Position numbers and translations under genes: made by a program
NCBI GenBank assembly: GCA_025997455.1
Contig: BNUP01000022.1
Span: forward strand, 1 to 24,950
DNA from: Fibrobacterales bacterium
GTDB taxonomy: Bacteria > Fibrobacterota > Fibrobacteria > Fibrobacterales > Fibrobacteraceae
Length of the DNA stretch: 24,950 nucleotides
Direction of reading: 5' to 3'
Part shown: piece after piece, positions 14,975-22,409 of the stretch
How positions within the stretch are numbered: position 1 is the first letter of the stretch
How the letters are laid out: each line of letters starts with the position of its first letter
The notes under the pieces: generated by a model
The model's database searches: none
What the model saw: the letters and a program-made list of their open reading frames with translations, nothing else
Told to the model about the DNA's origin: nothing

Positions 14975-16555
14975 TCAACTTTTAACTCCTGCAACGCCGA
15001 GTTCCCCACTTCCCGCTCTATACAACCTGTTAATTCCTCCAAACACGGCACGCATATTCGCAACGAGTGTATCGCTTGATACCCCGCGACCTATAACGGA
15101 TTTTCCGTTCGCCGAGAGATTTATTTCCGAAAGCGCACGACCCGCCCACATTTTATCCAAATCGCTCACAACGCCTTGTTTATAGGAATTAAGTTCCACA
15201 GGCAACCCTATTTTACGCGACAAAAGCAATGCCGCTTCAATTGGACCTTCCGCCGAAATTGACTCCTCCTGCGAAACTCCGTCTTTGCGAAACCGAAACA
15301 CAAAGCGATTTTCTTCGGGAATCACATCTATGGTTTGGAACACCAACCGCCCGTTCAAATTGCAACATTTTTCGCGGAAAATTTCCAAAATACGGGAATG
15401 CGGCAGAGTGCCTTCTTTCTCGCTGATTTCCTTCAAAACGGGTTGCAGTTCTGCCGCCTCTTCGAGTTCAACGGGGTAGCCGTTTTTATTCAAAATTTCA
15501 TAAACAGCGGTTTTACCGCTCTGACTCGTAAATTCCAAGATGTCGTTTTCGCTTCGCCCAATCAATGAATAATCAATCGGTCTATACGCACCTTTTTTCA
15601 TATTCTTTGTTTTTGCCGCACCGTCTTGATGAATACCGCTCCGATGCGCTATCACATCTAAGCCGATTAAGGGGGCTTTGGAATAAATCGGCACATTCGA
15701 CCACTTGCTGACCAAAAGCGAAGTCTCGTAAATTTCTTCCAATTTCAAATCCATTTCAACGCCGCAGTTGTGAAGTGCAACCGCCACCTCATACATATTT
15801 GTGTTTCCCGACCGCTCGCCGAGTCCGTTTAACGCACACTCCATTTGGGTTGCACCGACAAAATAACTTTCAACCGTTGAGGCAGTTGCCATTCCCAAGT
15901 CGTTATGATTATGAACGGAAATCGTTATATTTTTGGGTAAAGCATCGACCACCTTCTTAACCATCTCAACGAGAATCATAGGACGGTAGCGTTCCACAGT
16001 GTTAGGAAGGTTTATGGTGGTGGCTCCCGCTTTAACAATCAACTGCAAATTTTCGAGAACCCAATCGAAGTTCTCAATGGAATCACCGAAATGTTCGGGG
16101 GAAAATTCAACATCGCCTTTGTCGCCCACTAATTCCCTCGCATAAGAAACGGCATCTATCGCAGTTTGGCGCACCTTTTCGGGCGGAATTTGCAAGACAT
16201 TTTCAATGCTGAGCGGACTCATAGCGAGGAATGTGTGAATACGCGGATGCGGGGCATCTTTGACTGCATCCCACGCTCTTTGAACATCTTCTTTTTTTGC
16301 CCTTGCAAGACCTGCAATGGAAACGACTTCTGCGACCTTGTCGCCTTTATCGGCTAATGCGGCGGTGAGCAATGCAAGTTCGCGTGAGGATTCAAAATCC
16401 ATTTCGCTCGCCATAGGAAAGCCCACTTCCACGCCTTGAACACCGAGTTTTAGGAGTTGTGCAAATACAATTTTTTTCTCGTCTGTGTTCCAAGGTTTTG
16501 CAAGTGCTTGGTTAGCATCTCGCAAAGTGATGTCGTAAAAAAAGGGCTTCCTCAT
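14975..16555 (-). CDS. leuA: 2-isopropylmalate synthase
   Basis: 526 aa. It catalyses the first committed step of leucine synthesis, acetyl-CoA plus 2-oxoisovalerate. The catalytic TIM-barrel motif is FYDITLRDANQALAKPWN near residues 6-23, a variant of the usual TLRDGEQ in which Arg and Asp are kept. HNHNDLGMA supplies the metal histidines, NGLGERSGN is the GxGxR-type signature and SGIHQDG follows. The C-terminal third is the regulatory dimer domain for leucine feedback. It follows leuB by 12 nt in one operon and has no Shine-Dalgarno sequence. The last nine residues (ELGVAGVKS) and the stop are encoded by a dispersed repeat also found at about 17752-17785. Confidence 0.93.
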   Translation of the reverse strand: MRKPFFYDITLRDANQALAKPWNTDEKKIVFAQLLKLGVQGVEVGFPMASEMDFESSRELALLTAALADKGDKVAEVVSIAGLARAKKEDVQRAWDAVKDAPHPRIHTFLAMSPLSIENVLQIPPEKVRQTAIDAVSYARELVGDKGDVEFSPEHFGDSIENFDWVLENLQLIVKAGATTINLPNTVERYRPMILVEMVKKVVDALPKNITISVHNHNDLGMATASTVESYFVGATQMECALNGLGERSGNTNMYEVAVALHNCGVEMDLKLEEIYETSLLVSKWSNVPIYSKAPLIGLDVIAHRSGIHQDGAAKTKNMKKGAYRPIDYSLIGRSENDILEFTSQSGKTAVYEILNKNGYPVELEEAAELQPVLKEISEKEGTLPHSRILEIFREKCCNLNGRLVFQTIDVIPEENRFVFRFRKDGVSQEESISAEGPIEAALLLSRKIGLPVELNSYKQGVVSDLDKMWAGRALSEINLSANGKSVIGRGVSSDTLVANMRAVFGGINRLYRAGSGELGVAGVKS

Positions 16556-16567
16556 AATAAATTAAAT

Positions 16568-17650
16568 CTACAAAATTGCGGTGACTATTGCATCGCCCAT
16601 CTCTTTTGTTCCGACTTTTTTTGAACCTTCCACCCAAATATCGCCTGTGCGAATTCCGTTTGAAATAACGCTTTCAACTGCGGCTTCAATTGCACGAGCC
16701 GCCTCTTCCTCTTTGAATGTGTATCTCAACATCAACGCGGCAGAGAGAATTTGGGCTATAGGGTTTGCAATGCCTTTGCCTGCAATGTCGGGTGCGGAAC
16801 CGCCTGCGGGTTCGTATAAACCGAATGTGCCTTCCGCAATGCTCGCACTCGGCAAAAGACCCATAGAGCCTGTTATCATAGCACATTCGTCGCTTAAAAT
16901 ATCGCCGAAAAGGTTTGGGCATAGCATAACATCTAAATTGCGCGGACGGCGGATTAGTTGCATTGCAGCATTATCTACATATATGTGTTCAAGCGTTATA
17001 TCGGGAAATTCTTTTGCGATTTCATTTACAATTTCGCGCCAAAATACGCTTGTCGTGAGGACATTTGCCTTGTCTATACTTGCAACTCTCTTTTTGCGGT
17101 TTTGCGCGGCAGAAAATGCTATCCGAGCGATTCGCTCAATTTCTGCACGGGTGTAGGTCATTGTGTCAAAACCGCGTTCGGTTGAACCGCTGCCTTCTCT
17201 GCCTTTGGGTTTTCCGAAATACACATCGCCCGTGAGTTCGCGAACGCAGAGAATGTCAAAACCGTCGCCCACAATGTCTGAGCGGAGAGGGCTTGCCGCG
17301 GCGAGTGATTTATATACGCGAGCGGGTCGCAGGTTGCAGAATAATTTGAAATGTTTTCTCAAAGGCAAAAGCGCGCCTCGTTCGGGTTGCAAATCGGGAG
17401 GTAATTTTTCCCATTTTGGTCCGCCAACGGATCCGAATAGTATCGCTTGTGCCGACTCGGCAGTTTTTATTGTGCTTTCTGGTAATGGGTGTCCGTGCAG
17501 GTCATAAGCCGCACCGCCAACGGGAGCAAATTCCAAATTGAATGTAAAGCCGAATTTTTTCCCTGCGGCTTCGAGAACTTTCACGCCTTCGCTCATAACT
17601 TCGGGACCAATGCCGTCTCCCGGCAAAACTGCAATTGAAAAGGATTTCAT
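16568..17650 (-). CDS. leuB: 3-isopropylmalate dehydrogenase
   Basis: 360 aa, the usual length. It oxidises and decarboxylates 3-isopropylmalate with NAD+ in leucine synthesis. Motifs: VLPGDGIGPEV near 8-18, LFGSVGGPKW near 71-80, the Arg-rich substrate loop (PERGALLPLRKHFKLFCNLR), DNAAMQLIRRP, NLFGDILSDE and ITGSMGLLPSAS, then EPAGGSAPDIAGKGIANP. The ATG at 17650 has TACCTTC 6 nt upstream and no ribosome site. It is the first gene of a leuB-leuA operon. leuC and leuD are not in the window. No T-box or leader peptide is visible upstream, only low-complexity repeats. Confidence 0.96.
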   Translation of the reverse strand: MKSFSIAVLPGDGIGPEVMSEGVKVLEAAGKKFGFTFNLEFAPVGGAAYDLHGHPLPESTIKTAESAQAILFGSVGGPKWEKLPPDLQPERGALLPLRKHFKLFCNLRPARVYKSLAAASPLRSDIVGDGFDILCVRELTGDVYFGKPKGREGSGSTERGFDTMTYTRAEIERIARIAFSAAQNRKKRVASIDKANVLTTSVFWREIVNEIAKEFPDITLEHIYVDNAAMQLIRRPRNLDVMLCPNLFGDILSDECAMITGSMGLLPSASIAEGTFGLYEPAGGSAPDIAGKGIANPIAQILSAALMLRYTFKEEEAARAIEAAVESVISNGIRTGDIWVEGSKKVGTKEMGDAIVTAIL

Positions 17651-17656
17651 AGGGGG

Positions 17657-17663
17657 GAAGGTA
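17657..17663 (-). promoter_or_regulatory. Putative -10 box (TACCTTC) of leuB
   Basis: The minus strand reads CTTTTCTACCTTC, 6 nt and ATG. The sequence upstream of it is the CACACCC array. Confidence 0.5.
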
Positions 17664-17667
17664 GAAA

Positions 17668-17790
17668 AGTGGGGTGTAGGGTGTGAGGAATAGAGTGTAA
17701 AGTTGAGAGTGGGGGTATAGGGTGTGGCGTGTAGGGTGTGGGGTATAGGGAACTCGGCGTTGCAAGAGTTGAAAGTTAAAAGTGTAAAGT
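17668..17790 (-). repeat. CACACCC array with GCCGAGTT module upstream of leuB
   Basis: On the minus strand this reads TGCAACGCCGAGTTCCCTAT, then several CACACCC/CTATACCCC units down to the leuB -10 box. The part at about 17752-17785 is roughly 90% identical to the 3' end of leuA. Confidence 0.8.
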
Positions 17791-17793
17791 TAT

Positions 17794-17835
17794 TACTCTC
17801 TACTCTTTACTCTCTACTCTCTACTCTTTACTCTT
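17794..17835 (+). repeat. Heptamer array TACTCTY x6
   Basis: Six perfect heptamers, TACTCTC or TACTCTT, lie 33 bp before the fliD sigma-54 promoter. They are followed by TTAACTCCCGCAATGCTGAG. The same heptamer-plus-block arrangement is inverted at 21875-21917 with three units, so the copy number differs between loci. Confidence 0.9.
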
Positions 17836-17868
17836 TTAACTCCCGCAATGCTGAGGCTACCTCAAAAT

Positions 17869-17882
17869 GGCACATTTTTTGC
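17869..17882 (+). promoter_or_regulatory. Sigma-54 promoter of the fliD operon
   Basis: TGGCACATTTTTTGC matches the consensus with GG-N10-GC. The predicted transcript start is about 17894, which gives a leader of about 93 nt with a normal ribosome site (AGAGAGG), unlike flgK and flgF. Confidence 0.85.
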
Positions 17883-17986
17883 AAGTAATTGCGAACGCGG
17901 TGTGGGCTGAGTAAAACCATAATTAAAGGTTTTTGCTAAGTTTGCCGATAATAAGATAAGAGTATTTAACGAAAGAGAGGTGTATT

Positions 17987-20104
17987 ATGGCGGGAATGAC
18001 AGTAGGCGGTTTGGCATCGGGCTTGGATACAAACAGCATCATATCGCAATTGACCGCACTCGAACAGGCGAAAGTTACCCGCGAGGCGGCAAAGAAAACT
18101 TCTGCCGAGAATACTCTCACAAAGTTTAAGGAATTGGAAACCAAGTTGGGAAATTTAGCCCAAAAAGCAAATGCATTGGATACTATGAACGGTTTTAATG
18201 TGTTTAAAGCCCTTTCAAATGACGAAGAACACGCATCAATTTCGGGTGCTGAAGGTGCAAATGCGGGCGAATATGAGGTTCAGGTTAATCAGTTGGCAAC
18301 CACTCAAAAAGTTGCATCAAAATCTTTTGCCGCTGTGAATACTGCCATAGGAGGAGTCCCTTCCACAGGAACAACCATCACTTTATCTTTGAGTGCGGCA
18401 GCACAAAAAGCCGACCCCTTAAAAAAAGGTGTTGATGTAAAAATAAATGAGAACGATTCTTTAAAAGATGTTGTGAATAAAATTAACGCGGCGGAAGGGT
18501 CGGGAGTCCGTGCAAGCATAATGTCTATGTCTAACGGAGATAACAGGTTAGTTTTGACTGCCGTTGATACGGGAACAAACGGATTTTCAATAAAAGAGAG
18601 CACGGGAAATAATTTCTTGGGTGCAAGCGGTTTGGGTATTATAGATAACACAAGCACTGATTCAAGAGTGACTACGGGAAACGCACTCGTTACCATAGAC
18701 GGAAAAGCCGCAAATAATGACACAACTTTTGATAAGTTAAACACAGAACTCGGAAAAAATAATCTTACAACTAGTTCGCAATTGAGAATTACATTACCGA
18801 CTAATGACGGTTCAGGGTCTCCCGGAGCAGTTAATGTTGCTCTCCACAATGGTACAAGTTATAAGACAATTGGAGATGTGTTAACCGATATAAACAATCA
18901 ATTGGCAGGTGCCGGGGCGGCTTTTACGGCGAGCGTAAATAGTTCGGGTGAAATTGTTATAGAGGGTAATTTGGCGGATGATCAAAATTTCGGCGGTGAT
19001 GCTATTAAGAATGTAAAAATTCAATTGGGTGATTATAACGGCGGTAATTTTACCGTTAAAAAAGATATGGGTTCTTTAACGAGCCGCAACATATTTTCCA
19101 ATGTGATTAGCGAGGGTAAAAATGCCTTTTACACAATAGACGGAATGGCGTTCTCTTCACAGAGCAACAGCGATGACAAATCCATAACAGGCACAACCTT
19201 CACGCTCAAAAAAGTCACGGAAAATGATGATGTTGTGAAACTCTCTTTATCGCTTGACAGGAGCAAGTTAGCGAGCAATATAAATGCTTTTGTTGAGGAG
19301 TTTAACGCTCTTTTGAAATTTATAGATGAAAATCAGGCGGCGAAAGTTGAAGATAAAGTTGATGAAAAAGGAAACAAGGGGAAAGTTCGCACGATTGGTG
19401 CATTCACAGGCGATTCAGCCGTTAATATGCTGAAAGACAATTTAAAAAGTATGTTTAGCGGAACCATAAACGAATTAACGGGAAGAATGAATAACGGTTA
19501 TTCAACGATTTATTCCTCAATGTCGCGCGTTGGTATAACCGCAGGAAAAGACGGTTATTACAGTATAGATTCAGAAAAATTAGACAAAGCCTTGATAGGT
19601 GATTTTGAGGGTGTGCGCCGTTTATTTACATCTAACAGTTTTAGCGATACGCCGGGTTTTTCTGCTGAAAAATACAATGAATTTGCAAAAACGGGCGTTT
19701 TTGAAATTAATGCTGCCGAAGGCACGGTGAATGGAAAACCGACAAGCGGTGTGGGGAACATTCTCAATTGGGAAGATAAGAGTTCAAATTATCTCACAAG
19801 AGTCGGGACTATCTCTTTTGAAACTCCGGGTTCGGGAAGTGCCACAGTTACTTTTGTCCGCGGAATTGCGGCGCAAATATCGAGTTTTGTGGAACAGGCA
19901 AAAAAAGGCAGCGACAGTTTATTCAAAAAGACCGAAGAGACTTACCAAAACAGAATAGATGAAATTCAAAAGAGAGTTGATACCGTGCAACAGAGAGTCA
20001 ATAATTACACAACACGACTCACCTCGCAATTCAACGCTTTAGAAAGAAGTATAGGAACTTTGCAGGCACAAATGTCAAATATGAGTGCCGCACTCAGCAG
20101 ATAA
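17987..20104 (+). CDS. fliD: Flagellar filament cap protein FliD
   Basis: 705 aa. FliD caps the growing filament and folds flagellin into place. The N-terminal family motif is VGGLASGLDTNSIISQLTAL (residues 6-25), with FliD_N over about 1-110. FliD_C covers about 385-690, and the last 60 residues are a coiled coil that is partner for FliS-type chaperones and for cap assembly. It is much longer than the roughly 470 aa of enteric FliD, the extra lying in the variable outer domains. GAAAGAGAGG lies 6 nt before the ATG, which decides the start over the ATG three codons on. It heads an operon with fliS and a fliT-like gene. Confidence 0.96.
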   Translation: MAGMTVGGLASGLDTNSIISQLTALEQAKVTREAAKKTSAENTLTKFKELETKLGNLAQKANALDTMNGFNVFKALSNDEEHASISGAEGANAGEYEVQVNQLATTQKVASKSFAAVNTAIGGVPSTGTTITLSLSAAAQKADPLKKGVDVKINENDSLKDVVNKINAAEGSGVRASIMSMSNGDNRLVLTAVDTGTNGFSIKESTGNNFLGASGLGIIDNTSTDSRVTTGNALVTIDGKAANNDTTFDKLNTELGKNNLTTSSQLRITLPTNDGSGSPGAVNVALHNGTSYKTIGDVLTDINNQLAGAGAAFTASVNSSGEIVIEGNLADDQNFGGDAIKNVKIQLGDYNGGNFTVKKDMGSLTSRNIFSNVISEGKNAFYTIDGMAFSSQSNSDDKSITGTTFTLKKVTENDDVVKLSLSLDRSKLASNINAFVEEFNALLKFIDENQAAKVEDKVDEKGNKGKVRTIGAFTGDSAVNMLKDNLKSMFSGTINELTGRMNNGYSTIYSSMSRVGITAGKDGYYSIDSEKLDKALIGDFEGVRRLFTSNSFSDTPGFSAEKYNEFAKTGVFEINAAEGTVNGKPTSGVGNILNWEDKSSNYLTRVGTISFETPGSGSATVTFVRGIAAQISSFVEQAKKGSDSLFKKTEETYQNRIDEIQKRVDTVQQRVNNYTTRLTSQFNALERSIGTLQAQMSNMSAALSR

Positions 20105-20116
20105 AAGGAGAAACAG

Positions 20117-20569
20117 ATGCCAAACGCAACTTACGCCAAGCCCTTTGGGCAATACAAGCAAGCATCGGTCGGGACAGCAGACCGCGGGCAACTTGTGGTT
20201 ATGATTTACGACCACTGCATAAAGTGGTGCGGAATTGCCAAAGAGTCTATCGCCGGAGGTCATTTTGCAAAAAGAGCCGAGGCGGCTCACAAAGTAGAGG
20301 CGGGAATAAGCGAACTTATGACTGCGCTCGATATGGAAAAGGGCGGTGAGGTTGCTAAAAATCTTTGGCGGCTCTATGACTTTTATTCCTATCACATTCA
20401 CGAGGGCAATATGAACAACCTCTCCAAAAATTTTGAGGAAGTTCAACGGATGATGAGCCAGTTGCGGGATTCGTGGGTTCAGGCTTTGGGGCAGGTGCGT
20501 CAGGATAGAACCACCGCTAACAATTTGAGCCTTGGAACTCAGAGAAGTTATGTCAGTATGGTTGGGTAA
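20117..20569 (+). CDS. fliS: Flagellin export chaperone FliS
   Basis: 150 aa. FliS binds the flagellin C-terminus in the cytoplasm and stops it from assembling early. The family features are there: YKQASVGTADRGQLVVMIYD near residues 13-32, then helical repeats and LRDSWVQAL. A strong AAAAGGAG site is 6 nt before the ATG, 12 nt after fliD. No flagellin gene is in the window. Confidence 0.94.
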   Translation: MPNATYAKPFGQYKQASVGTADRGQLVVMIYDHCIKWCGIAKESIAGGHFAKRAEAAHKVEAGISELMTALDMEKGGEVAKNLWRLYDFYSYHIHEGNMNNLSKNFEEVQRMMSQLRDSWVQALGQVRQDRTTANNLSLGTQRSYVSMVG

Positions 20570-21015
20570 TGCGCAAAGACATCACGGAACTTGCCTCAAA
20601 AATTGACGGAGCAAAGGTGCTCTGTCAAAAAGTGCTCGACTGCGGAGAAACAATAAAAAAACTCTCCGCCGAGGAAATCGGTGCAGATGCCTATGCCGAA
20701 GAACTCACCCGCTTAACAGACGAGAGAGGTAATGCTACAAGAATTGCAATTCAAGAGATAAATGCTATAACCGAAAAGTTTGAAATTATTAAAAATGATG
20801 AAACTGCCTCATCTGCCGAAAAGGCGTTTTTGAGAGAGAAATTGCATTCCGTGCAAGATATGAATCCGCTTTTTGTAAAGCAGAATGCAATACTTCAAAA
20901 GAATATTTCCGCACAAATGGATTCTCTTCGTCAAGAATCTGTTGAATTTTACCACAATGTGGGCGTGATTAAAAACTACCTCAAAGCACCGGATAAAAAA
21001 AGTTTTTACGGTTAA
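20569..21015 (+). CDS. Probable FliT/FlgN-like flagellar chaperone
   Basis: 148 aa, almost entirely helical and charged, with no signal or membrane segment. The ATG overlaps the fliS stop (TAATG), so the two are translationally coupled. Position after fliD-fliS is where fliT usually stands, and size and predicted all-helical structure fit FliT or FlgN, export chaperones for FliD or FlgK/FlgL. The sequence itself has no motif I can name, so this is assignment by context. Its stop shares TTAA with the convergent metF-like gene. Confidence 0.6.
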   Translation: MRKDITELASKIDGAKVLCQKVLDCGETIKKLSAEEIGADAYAEELTRLTDERGNATRIAIQEINAITEKFEIIKNDETASSAEKAFLREKLHSVQDMNPLFVKQNAILQKNISAQMDSLRQESVEFYHNVGVIKNYLKAPDKKSFYG

Positions 21016-21776
21016 AAAAATCTCAAGCCGTGCAGGTATTTATCTGCCGAAATGGTTATGGGCATTAGGTAAGAATTTTTGTTCGCCTGCTCAATAAGCG
21101 TTAAAATTCTGCGACCCATAATGCAATTACCGTCTAAGTCAAAACGGAAATTCGGAGGAAAAACTACCTGATTAACCGTTTCCCAATAGTTGCGGGAATT
21201 TTTACCCGTAACGGGGCTTAAACCTATCCACATTTCGGTTTCGGGAAGTTGCTCCAACCACTGCGAAAGCAAGCCTTCCGAAAAAAACGGTTGCGTAAAA
21301 AATCCGTCTGCACCCGAATCTAATTTTTGCTTGCAATAATCCAATTCTTTGCGAAACGATTGCCTGTAGGAATCTTGCCCCGCATACACTTTCAGTTGAG
21401 GGAATTTCTTTTTTATGTGTTCTATCGCCTGCGGTGCTTTTACTCCGCTCGGCACAAAGCCGACTACGGGGGCTTTTGTGGCAAGGTCAAAAGGGGGGTC
21501 GCCGCTTATTAAAAGAGTTTGAGTGAGTCCGAGTGGAATTAACTTTTCGATTAAAATTTCAAGGTCGGTTAAAGTGCGGTCTATAAGCCGAAAGTGCGGA
21601 ATTGTGGGAACTCCGTTTGTGAGAAGGTGGTGCGATGCCTCAAAACTTTTTATCTCCACACTTCTCAAATCCGGTATGTTTATAGCGGTAATTTTGGGAA
21701 AGTTTGCAATGTGAGTTTTTGCCTCATCGAGGAGCGATGAGAGAGTTCGCGGAACAAGTTCAAGGGCGATTTGCAT
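21012..21776 (-). CDS. metF: MetF-like methylenetetrahydrofolate reductase family protein
   Basis: 254 aa from the ATG at 21776. The family uses FAD to reduce 5,10-methylene-THF for methionine synthesis. Visible are the N-terminal strand ALELVPR, LISGDPP (the family's GDPP) and GADGFFTQPFF, the counterpart of GADFxITQ-F. It is somewhat shorter than the usual 275-300 aa and divergent, so the exact electron donor or partner is open. The start at 21776 puts TACCTTC 5 nt upstream. A longer frame to 21884 would translate a CACACCC array and is rejected. Confidence 0.8.
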   Translation of the reverse strand: MQIALELVPRTLSSLLDEAKTHIANFPKITAINIPDLRSVEIKSFEASHHLLTNGVPTIPHFRLIDRTLTDLEILIEKLIPLGLTQTLLISGDPPFDLATKAPVVGFVPSGVKAPQAIEHIKKKFPQLKVYAGQDSYRQSFRKELDYCKQKLDSGADGFFTQPFFSEGLLSQWLEQLPETEMWIGLSPVTGKNSRNYWETVNQVVFPPNFRFDLDGNCIMGRRILTLIEQANKNSYLMPITISADKYLHGLRFF

Positions 21777-21781
21777 TGAGG

Positions 21782-21788
21782 GAAGGTA
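21782..21788 (-). promoter_or_regulatory. Putative -10 box (TACCTTC) of metF
   Basis: The minus strand reads GAGTTTTTCTACCTTC, 5 nt and ATG, with CTATACCCCTGCACTGCC just upstream as before fliI. Confidence 0.5.
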
Positions 21789-21850
21789 GAAAAACTCGGC
21801 AGTGCAGGGGTATAGGGTGTGGGGTGTGGGGTGTGGAAAACTCGGTGGTG
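21789..21850 (-). repeat. CACACCC array with GCCGAGTTTTTC module upstream of metF
   Basis: On the minus strand: CACACCCCACACCCC units, CTATACCCC, TGCACTGCCGAGTTTTTC. A second TGCACCACCGAGTTTT is just upstream at about 21839-21853. Confidence 0.8.
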
Positions 21851-21874
21851 CAGGGGGGGAGAAGGGAGAAGGTT

Positions 21875-21917
21875 GCCTCAGCATTGCGGGAGTTAAAAGA
21901 GTAAAGAGTAGAGAGTA
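21875..21917 (-). repeat. Inverted copy of the fliD-upstream heptamer block
   Basis: The reverse complement reads TACTCTY x3 then TTTAACTCCCGCAATGCTGA, matching 17794-17856 with fewer heptamers. Confidence 0.85.
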
Positions 21918-21924
21918 GAGTTAT

Positions 21925-22046
21925 TATTGCCGCCATTATTCATACAGTTTATCTCAATTTTTTTACAAGTGGGCGGCTATACTTATTGTCCGCCATTGTT
22001 TATACAGTTTATCTCGATTTCTTTTTAATTGGGCGGCTATACTTAT
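21925..22046 (-). repeat. 60-bp tandem repeat, inverted pair
   Basis: Two units with period 60 (CCGCCATT at 21930 and 21990) are the reverse complement of the unit at 2706-2825. They again lie beside an F1 element. Confidence 0.85.
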
Positions 22047-22066
22047 TCAAAGCATCATTTTCAATA

Positions 22067-22216
22067 GTAGGCTCTGAAGAACTCGTTAAGAGGTCGTCAG
22101 AGCCTGCTAAGCGACATTTGCGAACCGTATTTTTATGGTGATAATGTCATCCTGCGGCGAATGCTCGCAGTATCGCCATCGTCTCAGAAGAACTCCTTAT
22201 TTTACGAGATAAAGTT
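22067..22216 (-). mobile_element. MITE-like repeat F1, copy 4 (subfamily II, rearranged)
   Basis: 22067-22112 is the subfamily II terminal hairpin (GTAGGCTCTGAAGAACTCG ... GTCAGAGCC). CATTTGCGAACCGTATTTTT is the altered core, and 22183-22216 is one arm plus loop of hairpin 1 (TCTCAGAAGAACTCC, then ACGAGATAAAGTTTG). An unrelated segment (about 22137-22176, GTCATCCTGCGGCGAATGCT) interrupts the core, and the outer arm of hairpin 1 is missing. The copy is therefore a decayed chimera. Confidence 0.8.
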
Positions 22217-22241
22217 TGAAAAGCGGATACCTTTATCTTGA

Positions 22242-22409
22242 CTACTTACTATTTGAATTTAAATCGTTAGGCACTCTATAGAATGGTTGACGCCGCGGTG
22301 GAAGTCGGATAGGTTGTTGTTGTATCCGCCTCATTTCTTCGGGGCTTGGTACCGGATTATAGTTTTCAAGCAACCTGTTTTTGATTTCAGATTCGGTTGG
22401 CATTCTCAT
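22242..22409 (-). CDS. 55-aa proline-rich protein coupled to the DUF6338-like gene
   Basis: 55 aa, starting MRMPTESEIKNRLLEN and containing NPVPSPEEMRRIQQQP and a basic proline-rich part (PIRLPPRRQPFYRVP). The ATG overlaps the upstream gene's TGA (ATGA, 22406-22409), a typical coupling junction, which is the main evidence that it is real. No family is recognised. It has no membrane segment or cysteines. It may be a cytoplasmic partner of the membrane protein encoded just before it. Confidence 0.6.
   Translation of the reverse strand: MRMPTESEIKNRLLENYNPVPSPEEMRRIQQQPIRLPPRRQPFYRVPNDLNSNSK

Noticed and set aside
16581..17156. Plus-strand frame of 191 codons
   Set aside because: It is antisense to leuB, a fully conserved gene, and has no family features or ribosome site.
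17651..17790. T-box or leucine attenuator before leuB
   Set aside because: The leader is a low-complexity CACACCC array with no leucine-codon peptide, specifier loop or T-box sequence, and the likely promoter abuts the ATG.
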